A stretch of 64,000 nt of DNA from assembly GCF_035581365.1 (NCBI RefSeq), contig NZ_CP141590.1, positions 620,001-684,000 of the forward strand, written 5' to 3'. Both the position numbers and the translations under genes were made by a program. Position 1 is the stretch's first letter, and every line of letters begins with the position of its first letter. Below, piece after piece: positions 1 through 9,497 of this stretch. This stretch comes from Tsuneonella sp. CC-YZS046 (GTDB lineage Bacteria; Pseudomonadota; Alphaproteobacteria; Sphingomonadales; Sphingomonadaceae). Below the pieces are notes generated by a model, which was given only the letters and a program-made list of their open reading frames with translations, ran no database searches and was not told the origin of the DNA.

Positions 1-842
1 GACATACCGATCGCGCAAGGCAATGGTTCGAGAGCCTTAGGGACCGCATTTGCGCCGAATTCGAGGCGATCGAGCGGGAGGCGGGCAGCGATGCCTTGTT
101 CGAATATCTGCCCTGGCGTCGGGAAACCGAGGATGGCAGCGATGGCGGCGGCGGGACGCGCGGCCTGATGAAAGGCAAGGTGTTCGAAAAGGTCGGGGTC
201 AATGTCTCGACCGTGGGCGGACAGTTCACGCCGGAATTCGCCCAGCAGATTCATGGGGCGGGGGCGGAGAACGCCGGCTTCACCGCCACCGGTATCAGCC
301 TGGTGGCGCATATGGCCAATCCGCATGTCCCGGCGGTTCATATGAACACGCGCTTCCTCACGACCGCCAAGGCTTGGTTCGGGGGTGGTGCGGATCTCAA
401 TCCGCCCATCCCTTATGAGGAAGACACACAGGCCTTCCATGCGGTTTTCCGCGCCGCCTGCGCCGGCCATAATCCGACCTATTACGAACGCTTCAGCAAA
501 TGGGCGGAGGAATATTTCTTCATCCCGCATCGCGGCGTGGCGCGCGGGGTGGGCGGCATCTTCTACGACCATCTGGAATGCGGCGACGATGCCGAATGGG
601 AGCGGAACTTCGCCTTCACCCGCGATGTGGGGGAAGCCTTTCTCGCTGCCTTCCCGCCCTTGGTGCGCAAGCGCATGAATATGGAATGGAGCGAGGCGGA
701 CAAGCGGCGCCAGCTGGAATGGCGCGGGCGCTATGCCGAATTCAACCTGGTATATGACCGGGGCACTCTGTTCGGCCTCAGGACCGGCGGCAATATAGAT
801 GCGATCCTGATGAGCCTGCCGCCGGAAGCCACCTGGAGCTGA
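1..842 (+). CDS. hemF: Aerobic coproporphyrinogen III oxidase (HemF), 5' end cut by window
   Basis: Oxygen-dependent decarboxylation of coproporphyrinogen III to protoporphyrinogen IX in haem synthesis, a cytosolic enzyme. The reading frame is open from base 3 to the TGA at 840-842, giving about 279 residues. E. coli HemF has about 300, so only a short N-terminal piece lies outside the window. HemF-type stretches are clear: VNVSTVGGQF, the GGGADLNPP block, FFIPHRGVARGVGGIFYDHL and the C-terminal EFNLVYDRGTLFGLRTGG. An internal TTG at 96 is not a credible start, because the family-like sequence continues upstream of it. It precedes the cbb3 oxidase region, which needs haem, but a terminator-like hairpin and a convergent gene separate the two. 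Confidence 0.93.
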   Translation, partial: HTDRARQWFESLRDRICAEFEAIEREAGSDALFEYLPWRRETEDGSDGGGGTRGLMKGKVFEKVGVNVSTVGGQFTPEFAQQIHGAGAENAGFTATGISLVAHMANPHVPAVHMNTRFLTTAKAWFGGGADLNPPIPYEEDTQAFHAVFRAACAGHNPTYYERFSKWAEEYFFIPHRGVARGVGGIFYDHLECGDDAEWERNFAFTRDVGEAFLAAFPPLVRKRMNMEWSEADKRRQLEWRGRYAEFNLVYDRGTLFGLRTGGNIDAILMSLPPEATWS

Positions 843-883
843 AGGCCTTCCCTTCGCCAGGCGGCGCCCCTTCAAACGGTGGC

Positions 884-917
884 GCACTGCCGGATCGGGC
901 TTGCGATCCGACAGTGC
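884..917. terminator. Hairpin between convergent hemF and ompW
   Basis: A 14-bp stem with one mismatch: arm 884-897 pairs with 904-917 around a 6-base loop. It lies between two convergent stop codons and is followed by an AT-rich stretch on the plus side, so it can serve both genes. There is no long T run. Confidence 0.55.
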
Positions 918-933
918 ATTATTGCCGGGTTGC

Positions 934-1623
934 CTAGAATCTGAAGGCCAGACCGGCGCTCAGGACCCAGGGATCGAGATTATGCTTGGTCTCCAGGACC
1001 TTTGCTCCGTTGGCATCATGCCATTTGGCGTCGACAGACAGGAAATAGCGCTTGGCATCGAGACTTATTCCCAGGCCCGAGTCATTCACCGGAATATCTA
1101 TCCCGGCCTGCAGCGCGAAGCCGAATGCATTGTCGACCTTGGCCTTGGTGGCGCCCAGCGCCTGCGCGGTGGCCCCGGCTTTCTCGTCGAAGAAGATGAA
1201 GTAGGTCGGCCCGGCGCCGACATAGGGCTTAATTCCGCCGGCATTGAAGTGGTATTTCGCCGTGAAGGTGGCGGGGATGATCTTGGCGTTGGAAACCAGC
1301 CGCGCTCCGGCAAGTGCCCCCTTGCCGTCCACGTCATGCTGGGTGACGCAGCAGATCGTCTCGATCGACACGTTGGGCGTGAAGAAATATTCGATCGCCA
1401 CGGTCGGGACGAAATTGTCATCCGCCTTGGTTTCCACATTGGCCGGAAGCGCGGCGGCCACCGATGGAGCGGCGAACTTCACCTTGTCCAGCTCGCCATC
1501 CGGCAAGACGGCGGTCCCCAAAACCTTGACCTGCCAGGAGCCGGCATTCTCGTCAGCCATGGCCGGGTGGGAAAAGGCAATGGCGGCAGCGGCTGTGGCG
1601 GCCAGGGCGATAGTCTTACGCAT
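934..1623 (-). CDS. ompW: OmpW-family outer membrane beta-barrel protein
   Basis: Small outer membrane porin of the OmpW family, thought to pass small hydrophobic molecules. The protein is 229 aa with a signal peptide (MRKTIALAATAAAAIAF... cleavage after AMA), amphipathic strands and the C-terminal Phe typical of barrels (AFRF). OmpW-like stretches include KYHF...GGIKPYVGAGPTYFIFF and GLGISLDAKRYFLSVDAKW. I chose the ATG at 1623 because it directly precedes the signal peptide; the longer open frame upstream has no protein-like content. It is transcribed away from ccoN across a region carrying FNR-type boxes. In E. coli ompW is itself FNR-controlled, so shared oxygen regulation is plausible. 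That last point is inference. Confidence 0.85.
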   Translation of the reverse strand: MRKTIALAATAAAAIAFSHPAMADENAGSWQVKVLGTAVLPDGELDKVKFAAPSVAAALPANVETKADDNFVPTVAIEYFFTPNVSIETICCVTQHDVDGKGALAGARLVSNAKIIPATFTAKYHFNAGGIKPYVGAGPTYFIFFDEKAGATAQALGATKAKVDNAFGFALQAGIDIPVNDSGLGISLDAKRYFLSVDAKWHDANGAKVLETKHNLDPWVLSAGLAFRF

Positions 1624-1716
1624 AAGTTTGGTTCCCGCGTCGTGGGGGGCCACCCCGTGCGGCCTCGACTGCCACGTCGCATGGGGGGCTTGTGACAAAC
1701 CCCTCGATCCGGGACA

Positions 1717-1730
1717 TTGACGTGCCGCAA
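1717..1730. promoter_or_regulatory. Weaker FNR/FixK-like half-matching box
   Basis: TTGA-N6-GCAA, one base off the TTGA-N6-TCAA core. It lies exactly 22 bp (two helical turns) from the strong box at 1739-1752, between divergent ompW and ccoN. It could be a second site serving ompW. Confidence 0.35.
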
Positions 1731-1738
1731 CGCAAAAA

Positions 1739-1752
1739 TTGACACGGGTCAA
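1739..1752. promoter_or_regulatory. FNR/FixK box of the cco operon
   Basis: TTGAC-ACGG-GTCAA is a near-perfect anaerobox (consensus TTGAT-N4-ATCAA). Its centre, 1745.5, lies about 30 bp upstream of a -10-like CATAAG at 1773-1778. That fits the -41.5 placement of a class II FNR/FixK activator, and the ccoN start is at 1816. Low-oxygen induction of the cbb3 operon through such a box is well known in alphaproteobacteria. Confidence 0.8.
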
Positions 1753-1815
1753 TGTTGCGCCGCCGAAGAAGCCATAAGCCGAATGCCTCTCTCCCGACGA
1801 GAAGGCTCTGGAAAA

Positions 1816-3471
1816 ATGGAATCGGTACTAACGCGCGCCGGATGGTGGTTCGCAGGGCTGTTGCTCGCTGTAATGGCGGCAGCCGCGGCCAAGGACAGCG
1901 GATTCGCCATTCACATGACCTTGATTGCGCTCGCCGCCCTGATCGGGCTTTGGGTCAGCATCAGCCGAGTGGATTACGGGGCGATTGCCCGAGGCATATT
2001 GCAAACTCCCGCCGATCCGGGCCGCTACGATGACGATCCGATCCGCTGGGGCGTCATCGCCACCGTATTCTGGGGAATGGCCGGCTTCCTGGCCGGGGTG
2101 TTCATCGCGCTCCAGCTCGCGTTTCCGCTTCTCAATCTGGAACCCTACCTCAATTTCGGGCGGCTGCGGCCGCTGCATACTTCGGCGGTGATCTTCGCCT
2201 TTGGCGGCAATGCCCTGATCGCGACCTCCTTCTACGTTGTGCAGCGCACCTGCAGGGCGCGGCTGGCCTTTCCCGGCCTGGCGAGGTTCGTGTTCTGGGG
2301 ATACCAGCTCTTCATCGTCCTCGCGGCCACCGGCTATCTTCTGGGCGTCACCCAGTCGAAGGAATACGCCGAACCCGAATGGTATGTGGACTGGTGGCTG
2401 ACCATCGTCTGGGTCGCCTATCTCGCGGTCTTCGTCGGCACGCTTGTGAAGCGCAGCGAGCCGCATATCTACGTGGCGAACTGGTTCTATCTGTCCTTCA
2501 TCCTCACCGTGGCGATGCTGCATGTCGTGAACAATCTCGACCTGCCTGTCAGCCTGCTTGGCTCCAAGAGCTATCCGGTCTTCGCCGGGGTCCAGGGCGC
2601 GCTGGTGCAGTGGTGGTATGGGCATAACGCGGTCGGCTTCTTCCTGACCGCCGGCTTCCTGGCGATGATGTATTACTTCGTGCCCAAGCAGGCCGAGCGC
2701 CCGATCTACAGCTATCGCCTGTCTATCATTCACTTCTGGGCGCTGATCTTCCTCTATATCTGGGCCGGCCCGCACCATCTCCACTACACCGCGCTGCCCG
2801 ACTGGGCGCAGACCCTCGGCATGGTCTTCTCGATCATGCTGTGGATGCCCAGCTGGGGCGGCATGATCAACGGCCTGATGACGCTGAACGGCGCATGGGA
2901 CAAGGTCCGCACCGACCCGATCATGCGCATGTTCGTGATGAGCCTCGCCTTCTACGGCATGAGCACCTTCGAGGGGCCGATGATGTCGATCAAGTCGGTC
3001 AACAGCCTGTCTCACTACACCGACTGGACCATCGGGCACGTCCATTCCGGCGCGCTCGGCTGGAACGGCATGATTACCTTCGCGGCGGTCTACTTCCTGG
3101 TTCCGCGGCTGTGGGCGCGCGAGCGGCTCTACAGCCTGCGCATGGTCAACTGGCACTTCTGGCTCGCGACGCTGGGCATCGTCTTCTACGCGGCGTCGAT
3201 GTGGGTGTCCGGGATCACCCAGGGCCTGATGTGGCGCGAATACGGGGCCGATGGCTATCTGGTGAACAGCTTCGCCGATACCGTGGTGGCGCTCCATCCC
3301 ATGTTCCTGATGCGCGCCTTCGGGGGGCTGCTCTACCTGGCGGGCGCGGTTCTGCTGGTGATCAATGTCTGGGCCACCATCCTCGGCAAATTGCGCCAGG
3401 AAGCGCCGCTGACCGATGCCGCCTACGATCCCGCGGCGGACCGCCCGATCGTTCCGGCAGCGGCGAATTGA
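1816..3471 (+). CDS. ccoN: cbb3-type cytochrome c oxidase subunit I
   Basis: Catalytic subunit of the high-affinity cbb3 haem-copper oxidase in the inner membrane, with low-spin haem b and the b3-CuB site. The protein is 551 aa with about 12 to 14 membrane segments. Ligand-bearing stretches are visible: [26 protein letters not shown], the HHLHYT pair and [14 protein letters not shown]. The ATG at 1816 follows GAAGG at 1801-1805 and gives the family-like N-terminus; about 33 extra codons open upstream are not protein-like and overlap the promoter. It is first in a tightly packed operon, with ccoO starting 14 bp after the stop. Transcription is probably under the FNR/FixK box at 1739. Confidence 0.97.
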   Translation: MESVLTRAGWWFAGLLLAVMAAAAAKDSGFAIHMTLIALAALIGLWVSISRVDYGAIARGILQTPADPGRYDDDPIRWGVIATVFWGMAGFLAGVFIALQLAFPLLNLEPYLNFGRLRPLHTSAVIFAFGGNALIATSFYVVQRTCRARLAFPGLARFVFWGYQLFIVLAATGYLLGVTQSKEYAEPEWYVDWWLTIVWVAYLAVFVGTLVKRSEPHIYVANWFYLSFILTVAMLHVVNNLDLPVSLLGSKSYPVFAGVQGALVQWWYGHNAVGFFLTAGFLAMMYYFVPKQAERPIYSYRLSIIHFWALIFLYIWAGPHHLHYTALPDWAQTLGMVFSIMLWMPSWGGMINGLMTLNGAWDKVRTDPIMRMFVMSLAFYGMSTFEGPMMSIKSVNSLSHYTDWTIGHVHSGALGWNGMITFAAVYFLVPRLWARERLYSLRMVNWHFWLATLGIVFYAASMWVSGITQGLMWREYGADGYLVNSFADTVVALHPMFLMRAFGGLLYLAGAVLLVINVWATILGKLRQEAPLTDAAYDPAADRPIVPAAAN

Positions 3472-3484
3472 GGGGGGCGAGATC

Positions 3485-4231
3485 ATGAGCATCACCGAAC
3501 GTCACAAGAAGCTGGAACGCAATGTCACGCTGCTCGGCGTGGGCGCGTTCATCGCTGTCGCGATTGGCGGCATCGTGGAGATCGCGCCGCTGTTCTGGAT
3601 CGACAACACCATCGAGAAGGTGGAGGGCATGCGCCCCTATACGCCGCTCGAGCAGGCGGGGCGCGACATTTATGTCCGTGAAGGCTGCTACACCTGCCAC
3701 AGCCAGATGATCCGCCCGTTCCGCGACGAGGTGGAACGCTATGGCCACTACAGCCTGGCGGCGGAGAGTATGTATGATCGCCCGTTCCAGTGGGGCTCCA
3801 AGCGGACCGGGCCTGATCTGGCGCGGGTGGGGGGCCGCTATTCGGACGAATGGCATGTCCAGCACCTCAAGGACCCGCGCTCGGTCGTGCCGGAAAGCGT
3901 CATGCCGCCCTATGCGTTCCTGGCGGACAACGATCTGGAGATCGGCGATCCCGCCGCGCGGCTTACCGCGCTCAAGCATCTCGGCGCGCCCTACAGCGCA
4001 AAGGATATTGCGCAGGCCGAAGCCGATATGAAGGCCCAGGCCGATCCCGAGGCCGACGCGGGCGATCTGGCCAAGCGTTATCCCAAGGCGCAGATCCGGG
4101 ATTTCGACGGCGATCCCTCGCGCATCACCGAGATGGATGCATTGGTCGCCTATCTCCAGATGCTCGGCACCTTGGTCGACGTTTCAAGCGCCGCCGCTCA
4201 GGAAGAGCTGGCCACGGAGACGGGCCGATGA
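3485..4231 (+). CDS. ccoO: cbb3-type oxidase monohaem cytochrome c subunit II
   Basis: Membrane-anchored monohaem cytochrome c that passes electrons to CcoN. The protein is 248 aa: an N-terminal membrane anchor at about residues 15-38, then a haem site C68-Y-T-C71-H72 followed by [15 protein letters not shown], a CcoO hallmark. A second hallmark is [20 protein letters not shown]. The ATG at 3485 sits after a GGGGGCGAG ribosome site and gives the canonical [13 protein letters not shown] start. Its stop overlaps the ccoQ start (ATGA). Confidence 0.97.
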   Translation: MSITERHKKLERNVTLLGVGAFIAVAIGGIVEIAPLFWIDNTIEKVEGMRPYTPLEQAGRDIYVREGCYTCHSQMIRPFRDEVERYGHYSLAAESMYDRPFQWGSKRTGPDLARVGGRYSDEWHVQHLKDPRSVVPESVMPPYAFLADNDLEIGDPAARLTALKHLGAPYSAKDIAQAEADMKAQADPEADAGDLAKRYPKAQIRDFDGDPSRITEMDALVAYLQMLGTLVDVSSAAAQEELATETGR

Positions 4232-4401
4232 GCGAGCACTCCACCTACGACATGCTGCGCCACCTGGCCGATAGCTGGGGGCTGCTGGCGATGATGATCG
4301 TGTTCGTGGCGCTTGCCGCATGGCCGTTCCGGCCCGGCGCGAAGCAGCGCAACGACGAAGCGGCACGGATAATCTTCAAGGACGAGAGCGATGGCGAATA
4401 A
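4228..4401 (+). CDS. ccoQ: cbb3-type oxidase small membrane subunit
   Basis: 57-residue single-span protein that stabilises the cbb3 complex. One hydrophobic helix (about residues 14-33, [19 protein letters not shown]) is followed by a basic-acidic tail with [16 protein letters not shown], the usual CcoQ pattern. It starts at an ATG overlapping the ccoO stop and overlaps ccoP by 11 bp, so translation is coupled. Confidence 0.9.
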   Translation: MSEHSTYDMLRHLADSWGLLAMMIVFVALAAWPFRPGAKQRNDEAARIIFKDESDGE

Positions 4402-5332
4402 GCGCGTCGATGAACCCACTGGCGTCGAAACCGTCGGCCATGAATGGGACGGCATCGAGGAACTGAACAATCCGTTGCCGCGCTGGTGGCTGTGGACATT
4501 CTACGCCACCATCGTCTTCGCGGTCGGCTATTGCGTCGCCTATCCGGCCTGGCCGCTGGTCGAGAAGGGCACGGAAGGGGTGCTGGGCTGGACCAGCCGG
4601 GGGCAGCTGGCCAAGGAAATACAGGCGGAAAACAGCCGGAAAGCGCCCTTGCTGGCTGCTCTCTCGCAGATACCTGTCGAGCGCCTGCCGCAAAACGGGG
4701 CAAATATGCGTGCCGCCATCGCGGGCGGGCAGGCCGCCTTCAAGGTCAATTGCGTCCAATGCCATGGCTCCGGCGCGGCCGGCTTCAAGGGCTATCCCAA
4801 TCTCAACGACGACGACTGGCTGTGGGGCGGCGACCTCAAGGCGATCGAATATACGATTACCCACGGCATCCGCCAGCCGGGCGACAAGCAGACCCGCTTC
4901 AGCCTGATGCCCGCCTTCGGCCGCGACGGCCTGCTGACGGGGCCGCAGATCCAGGATGTGGTGAGCCATGTCCGCACCCTGTCGCGCCTGGAAAAGCCCA
5001 GCGCGTCATCGAGGCGAGGCGCGGCGATCTTCGCCGAGCAATGCGCGAGTTGCCATGGCGTTGACGGCAAGGGCAGCCGCGAGTTCGGCGCGCCCGACCT
5101 TGCCGATGCGATCTGGCTGTATGGCGGGGATCGCGCCACCTTGACCGAAACCCTCACCAATTCGCGCCAGGGCGTGATGCCGGCCTGGGGGCAACGGCTC
5201 GATCCGGTGACGATCAAGATGCTGGCCGCCTATGTCCATTCGCTGGGCGGCGGCGAAGCCTTCGTCGAACCAGCCGCCGCGACGGCTGATGCTGCTGCGG
5301 CGCCAGCGGGCCAAGCCAATGAGCCAGATTGA
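4391..5332 (+). CDS. ccoP: cbb3-type oxidase dihaem cytochrome c subunit III
   Basis: Dihaem cytochrome c that receives electrons from soluble cytochromes and feeds CcoO. The protein is 313 aa: the N-terminal block HEWDGIEELNNPLPRWW, one membrane helix at about 32-50, then two haem motifs, C121-VQ-C124-H125 and C218-AS-C221-H222, each with downstream distal-Met candidates (SLMPAFG, GVMPAWG). The C-terminus is Ala/Glu-rich and overlaps ccoG by 14 bp. Confidence 0.97.
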   Translation: MANKRVDEPTGVETVGHEWDGIEELNNPLPRWWLWTFYATIVFAVGYCVAYPAWPLVEKGTEGVLGWTSRGQLAKEIQAENSRKAPLLAALSQIPVERLPQNGANMRAAIAGGQAAFKVNCVQCHGSGAAGFKGYPNLNDDDWLWGGDLKAIEYTITHGIRQPGDKQTRFSLMPAFGRDGLLTGPQIQDVVSHVRTLSRLEKPSASSRRGAAIFAEQCASCHGVDGKGSREFGAPDLADAIWLYGGDRATLTETLTNSRQGVMPAWGQRLDPVTIKMLAAYVHSLGGGEAFVEPAAATADAAAAPAGQANEPD

Positions 5333-6788
5333 AACCATCGTTCCGGCGCGCAAGGCCAAGCCGCGGGAACAGCTCTACGCGAAGCGGGAGCCGGTCTTCA
5401 ACAAGCGGATCGACGGGCCGTTCCGGCGCTTCAAATGGCTCGTCATGGCCGTCACCCTGGCGATCTACTACGTCACCCCATGGTTGCGCTGGGATCGCGG
5501 GGCCTATGCGCCCGACCAGGCGGTGCTGATCGATCTTGCCCATCGCCGGTTCTATATGTTCGGCATAGAGATCTGGCCGCACGAATTCTATTTCGTGGCC
5601 GGGCTGCTGATTATGGCCGGGATCGGGCTGTTCATCGTGACCAGCGCGGTTGGGCGCGCGTGGTGCGGCTATGCCTGCCCGCAGACCGTATGGACGGATC
5701 TGTTCCAGCATGTCGACAGGTTCATCGATGGCGATCGCAATGCCCGGATGCGGCTCCACAAGGCGCCATGGGGGCCGGCCAAGATCGCGCGCAGAACCGT
5801 CAAATGGGCAATCTATCTGGCGATCAGCTTTGTCACCGGCGGGGCCTGGATACTCTACTTCGCCGACGCGCCCTCGCTTTTCCGCGCATTCTTCGCCGGG
5901 GACGCGCCCGCCGTCGCTTATGGCACCGTGGCGGTGCTCACTTTCACCACCTTCTGGCTGGGCGGTTTCATGCGGGAGCAGGTATGCGTCTATATGTGCC
6001 CCTGGCCACGTATCCAGACCGCCATGCTGGACGAAAAATCCCTGATCGTCACATACAAGCAATGGCGCGGCGAACCGCGCGGCAGCGTGAAGCAGGCCGA
6101 GAAGAATCCCCTGGCTTTCGGTGACTGCATAGATTGCAACCAGTGCGTGGCGGTGTGCCCCACCGGCATCGACATTCGCGAAGGGGCGCAGATCGGCTGC
6201 ATAACCTGCGCGTTGTGCATCGATGCCTGCGACCGGGTGATGAAGCAGATAGGCCGTCCACGCGGGCTGATCGACTATGCCACGCTGGAAGATTGCGAGC
6301 GCGAGGCCGCCGGGCAGCCTGCCCGGCCCGTCTGGAAAGCGCTGCTGCATGCCCGAACTCTCATCTATCTGGGCGTCTGGGGTGCGATCGGGTTTGCCCT
6401 GCTGTTCGCGCTCGGCACGCGCGCCCGCATCGACATATCGGTCGCGCAGGATCGCAACCCGCCCTTCATGATGATGAGCGACGGGTCGGTGCGCAACGGC
6501 TACACGATCAAGCTGCGCAATATGCAAAGCCGCCCGCGCGTGATGGAAATCGCCATGGAGGGGCTTCCCGGCGCCAGCATGTGGACGGATGAGATGCCGC
6601 GTTCGGCCGCCGCCCGGAAAATCCGCCGGACCCTTGCCGCGGACACGGTCGAAAATCTGCGGACCTATGTGATCGCTCCGCCCGGCGCAGCCGCGCGGGA
6701 TTTCACCTTCCACCTGCGAACGCTCGATGAAGAGCGCGAGGAGGACAGCAGCGAAGCCCATTTCGATGCACCGGAGGCCACCCCATGA
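5319..6788 (+). CDS. ccoG: cbb3 oxidase maturation protein CcoG (FixG-type ferredoxin)
   Basis: Membrane iron-sulfur protein implicated in cupric reductase activity during cbb3 maturation. The protein is 489 aa: membrane segments near the N-terminus, a CGYACPQTVW motif, and a double 4Fe-4S ferredoxin region (CIDCNQCVAVCPTGID, then CITCALCIDACD). A C-terminal Ig-like domain contains RNGYTIKLRNM. The start at 5319 (MSQIETIVPARK) overlaps the ccoP end. An upstream ATG at 5232 would bury 100 bp inside ccoP and adds unlike sequence. Confidence 0.95.
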   Translation: MSQIETIVPARKAKPREQLYAKREPVFNKRIDGPFRRFKWLVMAVTLAIYYVTPWLRWDRGAYAPDQAVLIDLAHRRFYMFGIEIWPHEFYFVAGLLIMAGIGLFIVTSAVGRAWCGYACPQTVWTDLFQHVDRFIDGDRNARMRLHKAPWGPAKIARRTVKWAIYLAISFVTGGAWILYFADAPSLFRAFFAGDAPAVAYGTVAVLTFTTFWLGGFMREQVCVYMCPWPRIQTAMLDEKSLIVTYKQWRGEPRGSVKQAEKNPLAFGDCIDCNQCVAVCPTGIDIREGAQIGCITCALCIDACDRVMKQIGRPRGLIDYATLEDCEREAAGQPARPVWKALLHARTLIYLGVWGAIGFALLFALGTRARIDISVAQDRNPPFMMMSDGSVRNGYTIKLRNMQSRPRVMEIAMEGLPGASMWTDEMPRSAAARKIRRTLAADTVENLRTYVIAPPGAAARDFTFHLRTLDEEREEDSSEAHFDAPEATP

Positions 6789-7234
6789 CCAATCGCTTCA
6801 CCGGGCGCCACATGGCGCTGATCCTTGTCAGCTTCTTCTCGGTCGTCATCACCGTCAATGTCGTCATGGCGCGCTTCGCCAGCTCGACATTCGGCGGCGT
6901 GGTAGTCGAGAATTCCTATGTCGCGAGCCAGCATTTCAACCGCTGGCTGGCAGAGGCAAGGGCGCAGGAGGCGCTGGGCCACGAGGTTTCTATCGACTGG
7001 CGGGATGATGGCGTGGTGGCAATCCTGCTCACCGACGCTCCGGCTACGGCTGCGGTCACGGCAATCGCGCGTCACCCCCTGGGCCGCCTGCCTGACCGGA
7101 CGCTGCGCTTCGTGCCGGATGGCGGCGGCCGGTTCGTTTCGGCCGAAATGCTGCCGCCCGGGCGCTGGCGGGTGCGGCTCGAAGTGCGGAACGCGGGCCG
7201 AATCTGGCGCCATGAAGAGGAACTGCTGAGATGA
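6785..7234 (+). CDS. ccoH: FixH-family cbb3 assembly protein
   Basis: Single-span assembly factor of the cbb3 oxidase. The protein is 149 aa with an N-terminal membrane helix (residues about 8-30, HMALILVSFFSVVITVNVVMA) and the FixH pattern NSYVASQHFNRWL. The periplasmic domain is beta-rich. The start codon overlaps the ccoG stop (ATGA), and the end overlaps ccoI by 4 bp. Place in the operon and length both match CcoH. Confidence 0.93.
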   Translation: MTNRFTGRHMALILVSFFSVVITVNVVMARFASSTFGGVVVENSYVASQHFNRWLAEARAQEALGHEVSIDWRDDGVVAILLTDAPATAAVTAIARHPLGRLPDRTLRFVPDGGGRFVSAEMLPPGRWRVRLEVRNAGRIWRHEEELLR

Positions 7235-9351
7235 GCGCGCTGTCCCTCGTGGCTGACGAGAAATCGGCGGAAACGGTGCTTGCCGTCCCCGGCATGCATT
7301 GCGCGGGCTGCATCAGCAAGATCGAACGAGGCCTGGGGCAGACGCGGGGAATCCTGTCGGCTCGGGTAAATCTTTCCGCGCGGCAGGTGACTGTCCGGCA
7401 TGATCCGGCGTTGAAGCCACGCGATCTTGTCGCTGAACTGGGCCGGATCGGCTTCGAGGCGGAACCGCGCAAAGGCTCGCTGGCCCGTTCGGATTCGGCC
7501 GTAAGGCCCTTGCTCGCTCCACTCGCGGTCGCCGGTTTCGCGACGATGAACGTGATGCTGCTGTCGGTCAGCGTATGGTCGGGCGCGGATGGCGCGACCC
7601 GCAGCATGTTCCACTGGATTTCCGCGCTGATCGGCGTGCCAGCCATCGGCTATGCCGGAATGCCTTTCTTCCGCTCGGCCTGGCGCGCGCTGCGGCGTGG
7701 CCGCACCAATATGGATGTGCCGATTTCGATCGGTGTTTCGATCGCGGCCGCGCTCAGCCTCTATGAAACGATAGTGGGGGGCAGGGACGCCTGGTTCGAC
7801 GGCGCATTGATGCTGCTCACCTTCCTGCTGGCCGGGCGCGTGCTCGATGCGATGATGCGGGATCGCGCCCGCACCGGCGTGGATGCGCTGCTGCGCCATG
7901 CGGCGGCAGGGGCAATGGCCGTGGGCGCCGATGGCAAGCTCGAATGGCGCAAGGCGGAAGATCTGGCGCCGGGCACGATCATGCGGGTGGCGGCCGGCGA
8001 AAGACTGGCGGCGGACGGAGATATCCTGTCGGGCGCCAGCCGCTTCGACCAATCCCTGCTTACCGGGGAAAGCGCGCCGGTTCCGGCAAGCGTCGGGGAG
8101 CGGGTGCTGGCGGGAACGCTCAACCTGGACGCTCCGGTCGATGTCAGGGTGAGCGCGGCGGGGCGGGACACGACGCTTGCCGAGATCGCGCGCCTGATGG
8201 AAGCGGCCGCGCAGGACCGCTCCCGATATGTCCGCATTGCCGACCGGGCGTCGCGGCTCTATGCCCCGGCTGTCCACACCCTGGCGGCCCTGAGCTTCGC
8301 GGGTTGGATGCTTGCGGGGGCCGGGTGGTATCACTCGCTGGTGATCGCCGTCGCGGTGCTGATCATAACCTGCCCTTGCGCCCTCGGGCTGGCCGTCCCC
8401 GTAGCTCAGGTGGTGGCCAGCGGGGCATTGATGCGGGCCGGAATCATGGTCAAGGATGGCTCCGCGCTCGAACGGCTGGCGGCAGTGGACCGCGCCTTGC
8501 TCGACAAGACCGGCACGCTCACCCTCGGCAAGCCCATGCCGGATGCGAATGTGCTGAGCAGCCTGCCCGAAGATGCGGCGGCGGTGGCGCTTGCGTTGGC
8601 CTCGCACAGCCGCCATCCGATTTCGGGCGCGCTTGCCAACGCTCTGGCTGCGGCGGGCCATCACGCGGCGGAACTGACGCAGGTCACGGAGCGGGCCGGG
8701 TCGGGCGTGTTCGCCCAATGGCAGGGCCATGCGGTGGCCCTGCGCCGCCCGGAAAGCGCGAACGGCATCGCGGTGGCTCTCGATATTGAAGGGCGGCCGA
8801 TCTGGCTGATCCCCTTTGCCGACCGGCTGCGGCCCGACACCGGGGAGGCGCTGGCGCAACTCGCTCGGCTCGGGCTGGAAACCACGATCCTTTCGGGGGA
8901 CAATCCCGCCTCGGTCGCCGCGGCAGCCCGCGAAACCGGCTTGTTCGCGCAGGCGGGCGCTTCCCCGCAGGACAAGCAGGACGCCATCGAGCGCTTGCAG
9001 AACGCGGGGCACAATGTGCTGATGGTGGGCGACGGGCTGAATGACGGCCCAGCCCTGGCCAGGGCGAATGCCTCGATCGCTCCGGGTTCGGCAAGCGACG
9101 TGGGCTTGCAGGCTTCCGACCTGGTGTTCGTGCAGGATTCGCTGCTGGCCCTGCCCCGTGCGGTGCGCACCGCACAGGCCACCATGCGGGTGGTGAAGCA
9201 GAACTTCGCCCTGGCGATAGGCTACAACGTGCTGGCCGTGCCCTTGGCCATGGCCGGGTTCGTCACGCCGATGATCGCCGCGCTTTCTATGTCGCTGAGC
9301 TCGCTGGTCGTGATCGCCAACTCGCTGCGCCTGGGCAGGGCTGCCCGATGA
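7231..9351 (+). CDS. ccoI: Copper-translocating P1B-type ATPase for cbb3 assembly
   Basis: P-type ATPase that moves copper across the inner membrane for the CuB site of CcoN. The protein is 706 aa. An N-terminal heavy-metal domain carries GMHCAGC at residues 21-27. The intramembrane metal motif is CPC (TCPCALGLAVP), the phosphorylation motif DKTGTLTLGKP, and the hinge GDGLNDGPALA. The phosphatase motif reads LLTGES in place of TGE with flanks typical of the family. A 4-bp overlap with ccoH couples translation, and ccoS follows with a 4-bp overlap. Confidence 0.96.
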   Translation: MSALSLVADEKSAETVLAVPGMHCAGCISKIERGLGQTRGILSARVNLSARQVTVRHDPALKPRDLVAELGRIGFEAEPRKGSLARSDSAVRPLLAPLAVAGFATMNVMLLSVSVWSGADGATRSMFHWISALIGVPAIGYAGMPFFRSAWRALRRGRTNMDVPISIGVSIAAALSLYETIVGGRDAWFDGALMLLTFLLAGRVLDAMMRDRARTGVDALLRHAAAGAMAVGADGKLEWRKAEDLAPGTIMRVAAGERLAADGDILSGASRFDQSLLTGESAPVPASVGERVLAGTLNLDAPVDVRVSAAGRDTTLAEIARLMEAAAQDRSRYVRIADRASRLYAPAVHTLAALSFAGWMLAGAGWYHSLVIAVAVLIITCPCALGLAVPVAQVVASGALMRAGIMVKDGSALERLAAVDRALLDKTGTLTLGKPMPDANVLSSLPEDAAAVALALASHSRHPISGALANALAAAGHHAAELTQVTERAGSGVFAQWQGHAVALRRPESANGIAVALDIEGRPIWLIPFADRLRPDTGEALAQLARLGLETTILSGDNPASVAAAARETGLFAQAGASPQDKQDAIERLQNAGHNVLMVGDGLNDGPALARANASIAPGSASDVGLQASDLVFVQDSLLALPRAVRTAQATMRVVKQNFALAIGYNVLAVPLAMAGFVTPMIAALSMSLSSLVVIANSLRLGRAAR

Positions 9352-9497
9352 ACGGACTGGCCTTTCTGATCCCGGTCGCGCTTTCGCTCGGTCTGGCCGG
9401 TCTCGGTGCCTTTCTGTGGTCCTTGCGTTCCGGTCAGTTCGATGATCTGGACGGCGCGGCCCATCGTATCCTGATAGATGAGGAACCACCCGAATGA
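9348..9497 (+). CDS. ccoS: cbb3 oxidase maturation protein CcoS
   Basis: 49-residue single-span protein needed for cofactor insertion into the cbb3 oxidase. One hydrophobic helix runs over residues 3-25 (LAFLIPVALSLGLAGLGAFLW), followed by SLRSGQFDDLDGAAHRIL, the conserved CcoS tail. It starts within the ccoI stop (ATGA) and ends within the start of the next small ORF (ATGA). Confidence 0.93.
   Translation: MNGLAFLIPVALSLGLAGLGAFLWSLRSGQFDDLDGAAHRILIDEEPPE

Noticed and set aside
1690-1699. TTGT-G-ACAA short palindrome near ompW, as a CRP-like site
   Set aside because: Too short and without the TGTGA-N6-TCACA structure.
1828-3495. 555-codon minus-strand frame opposite ccoN
   Set aside because: Antisense shadow, His/Asp/Gly-rich, no recognisable fold.
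5214-6761. 515-codon minus-strand frame opposite ccoG
   Set aside because: Antisense shadow of a certain gene.
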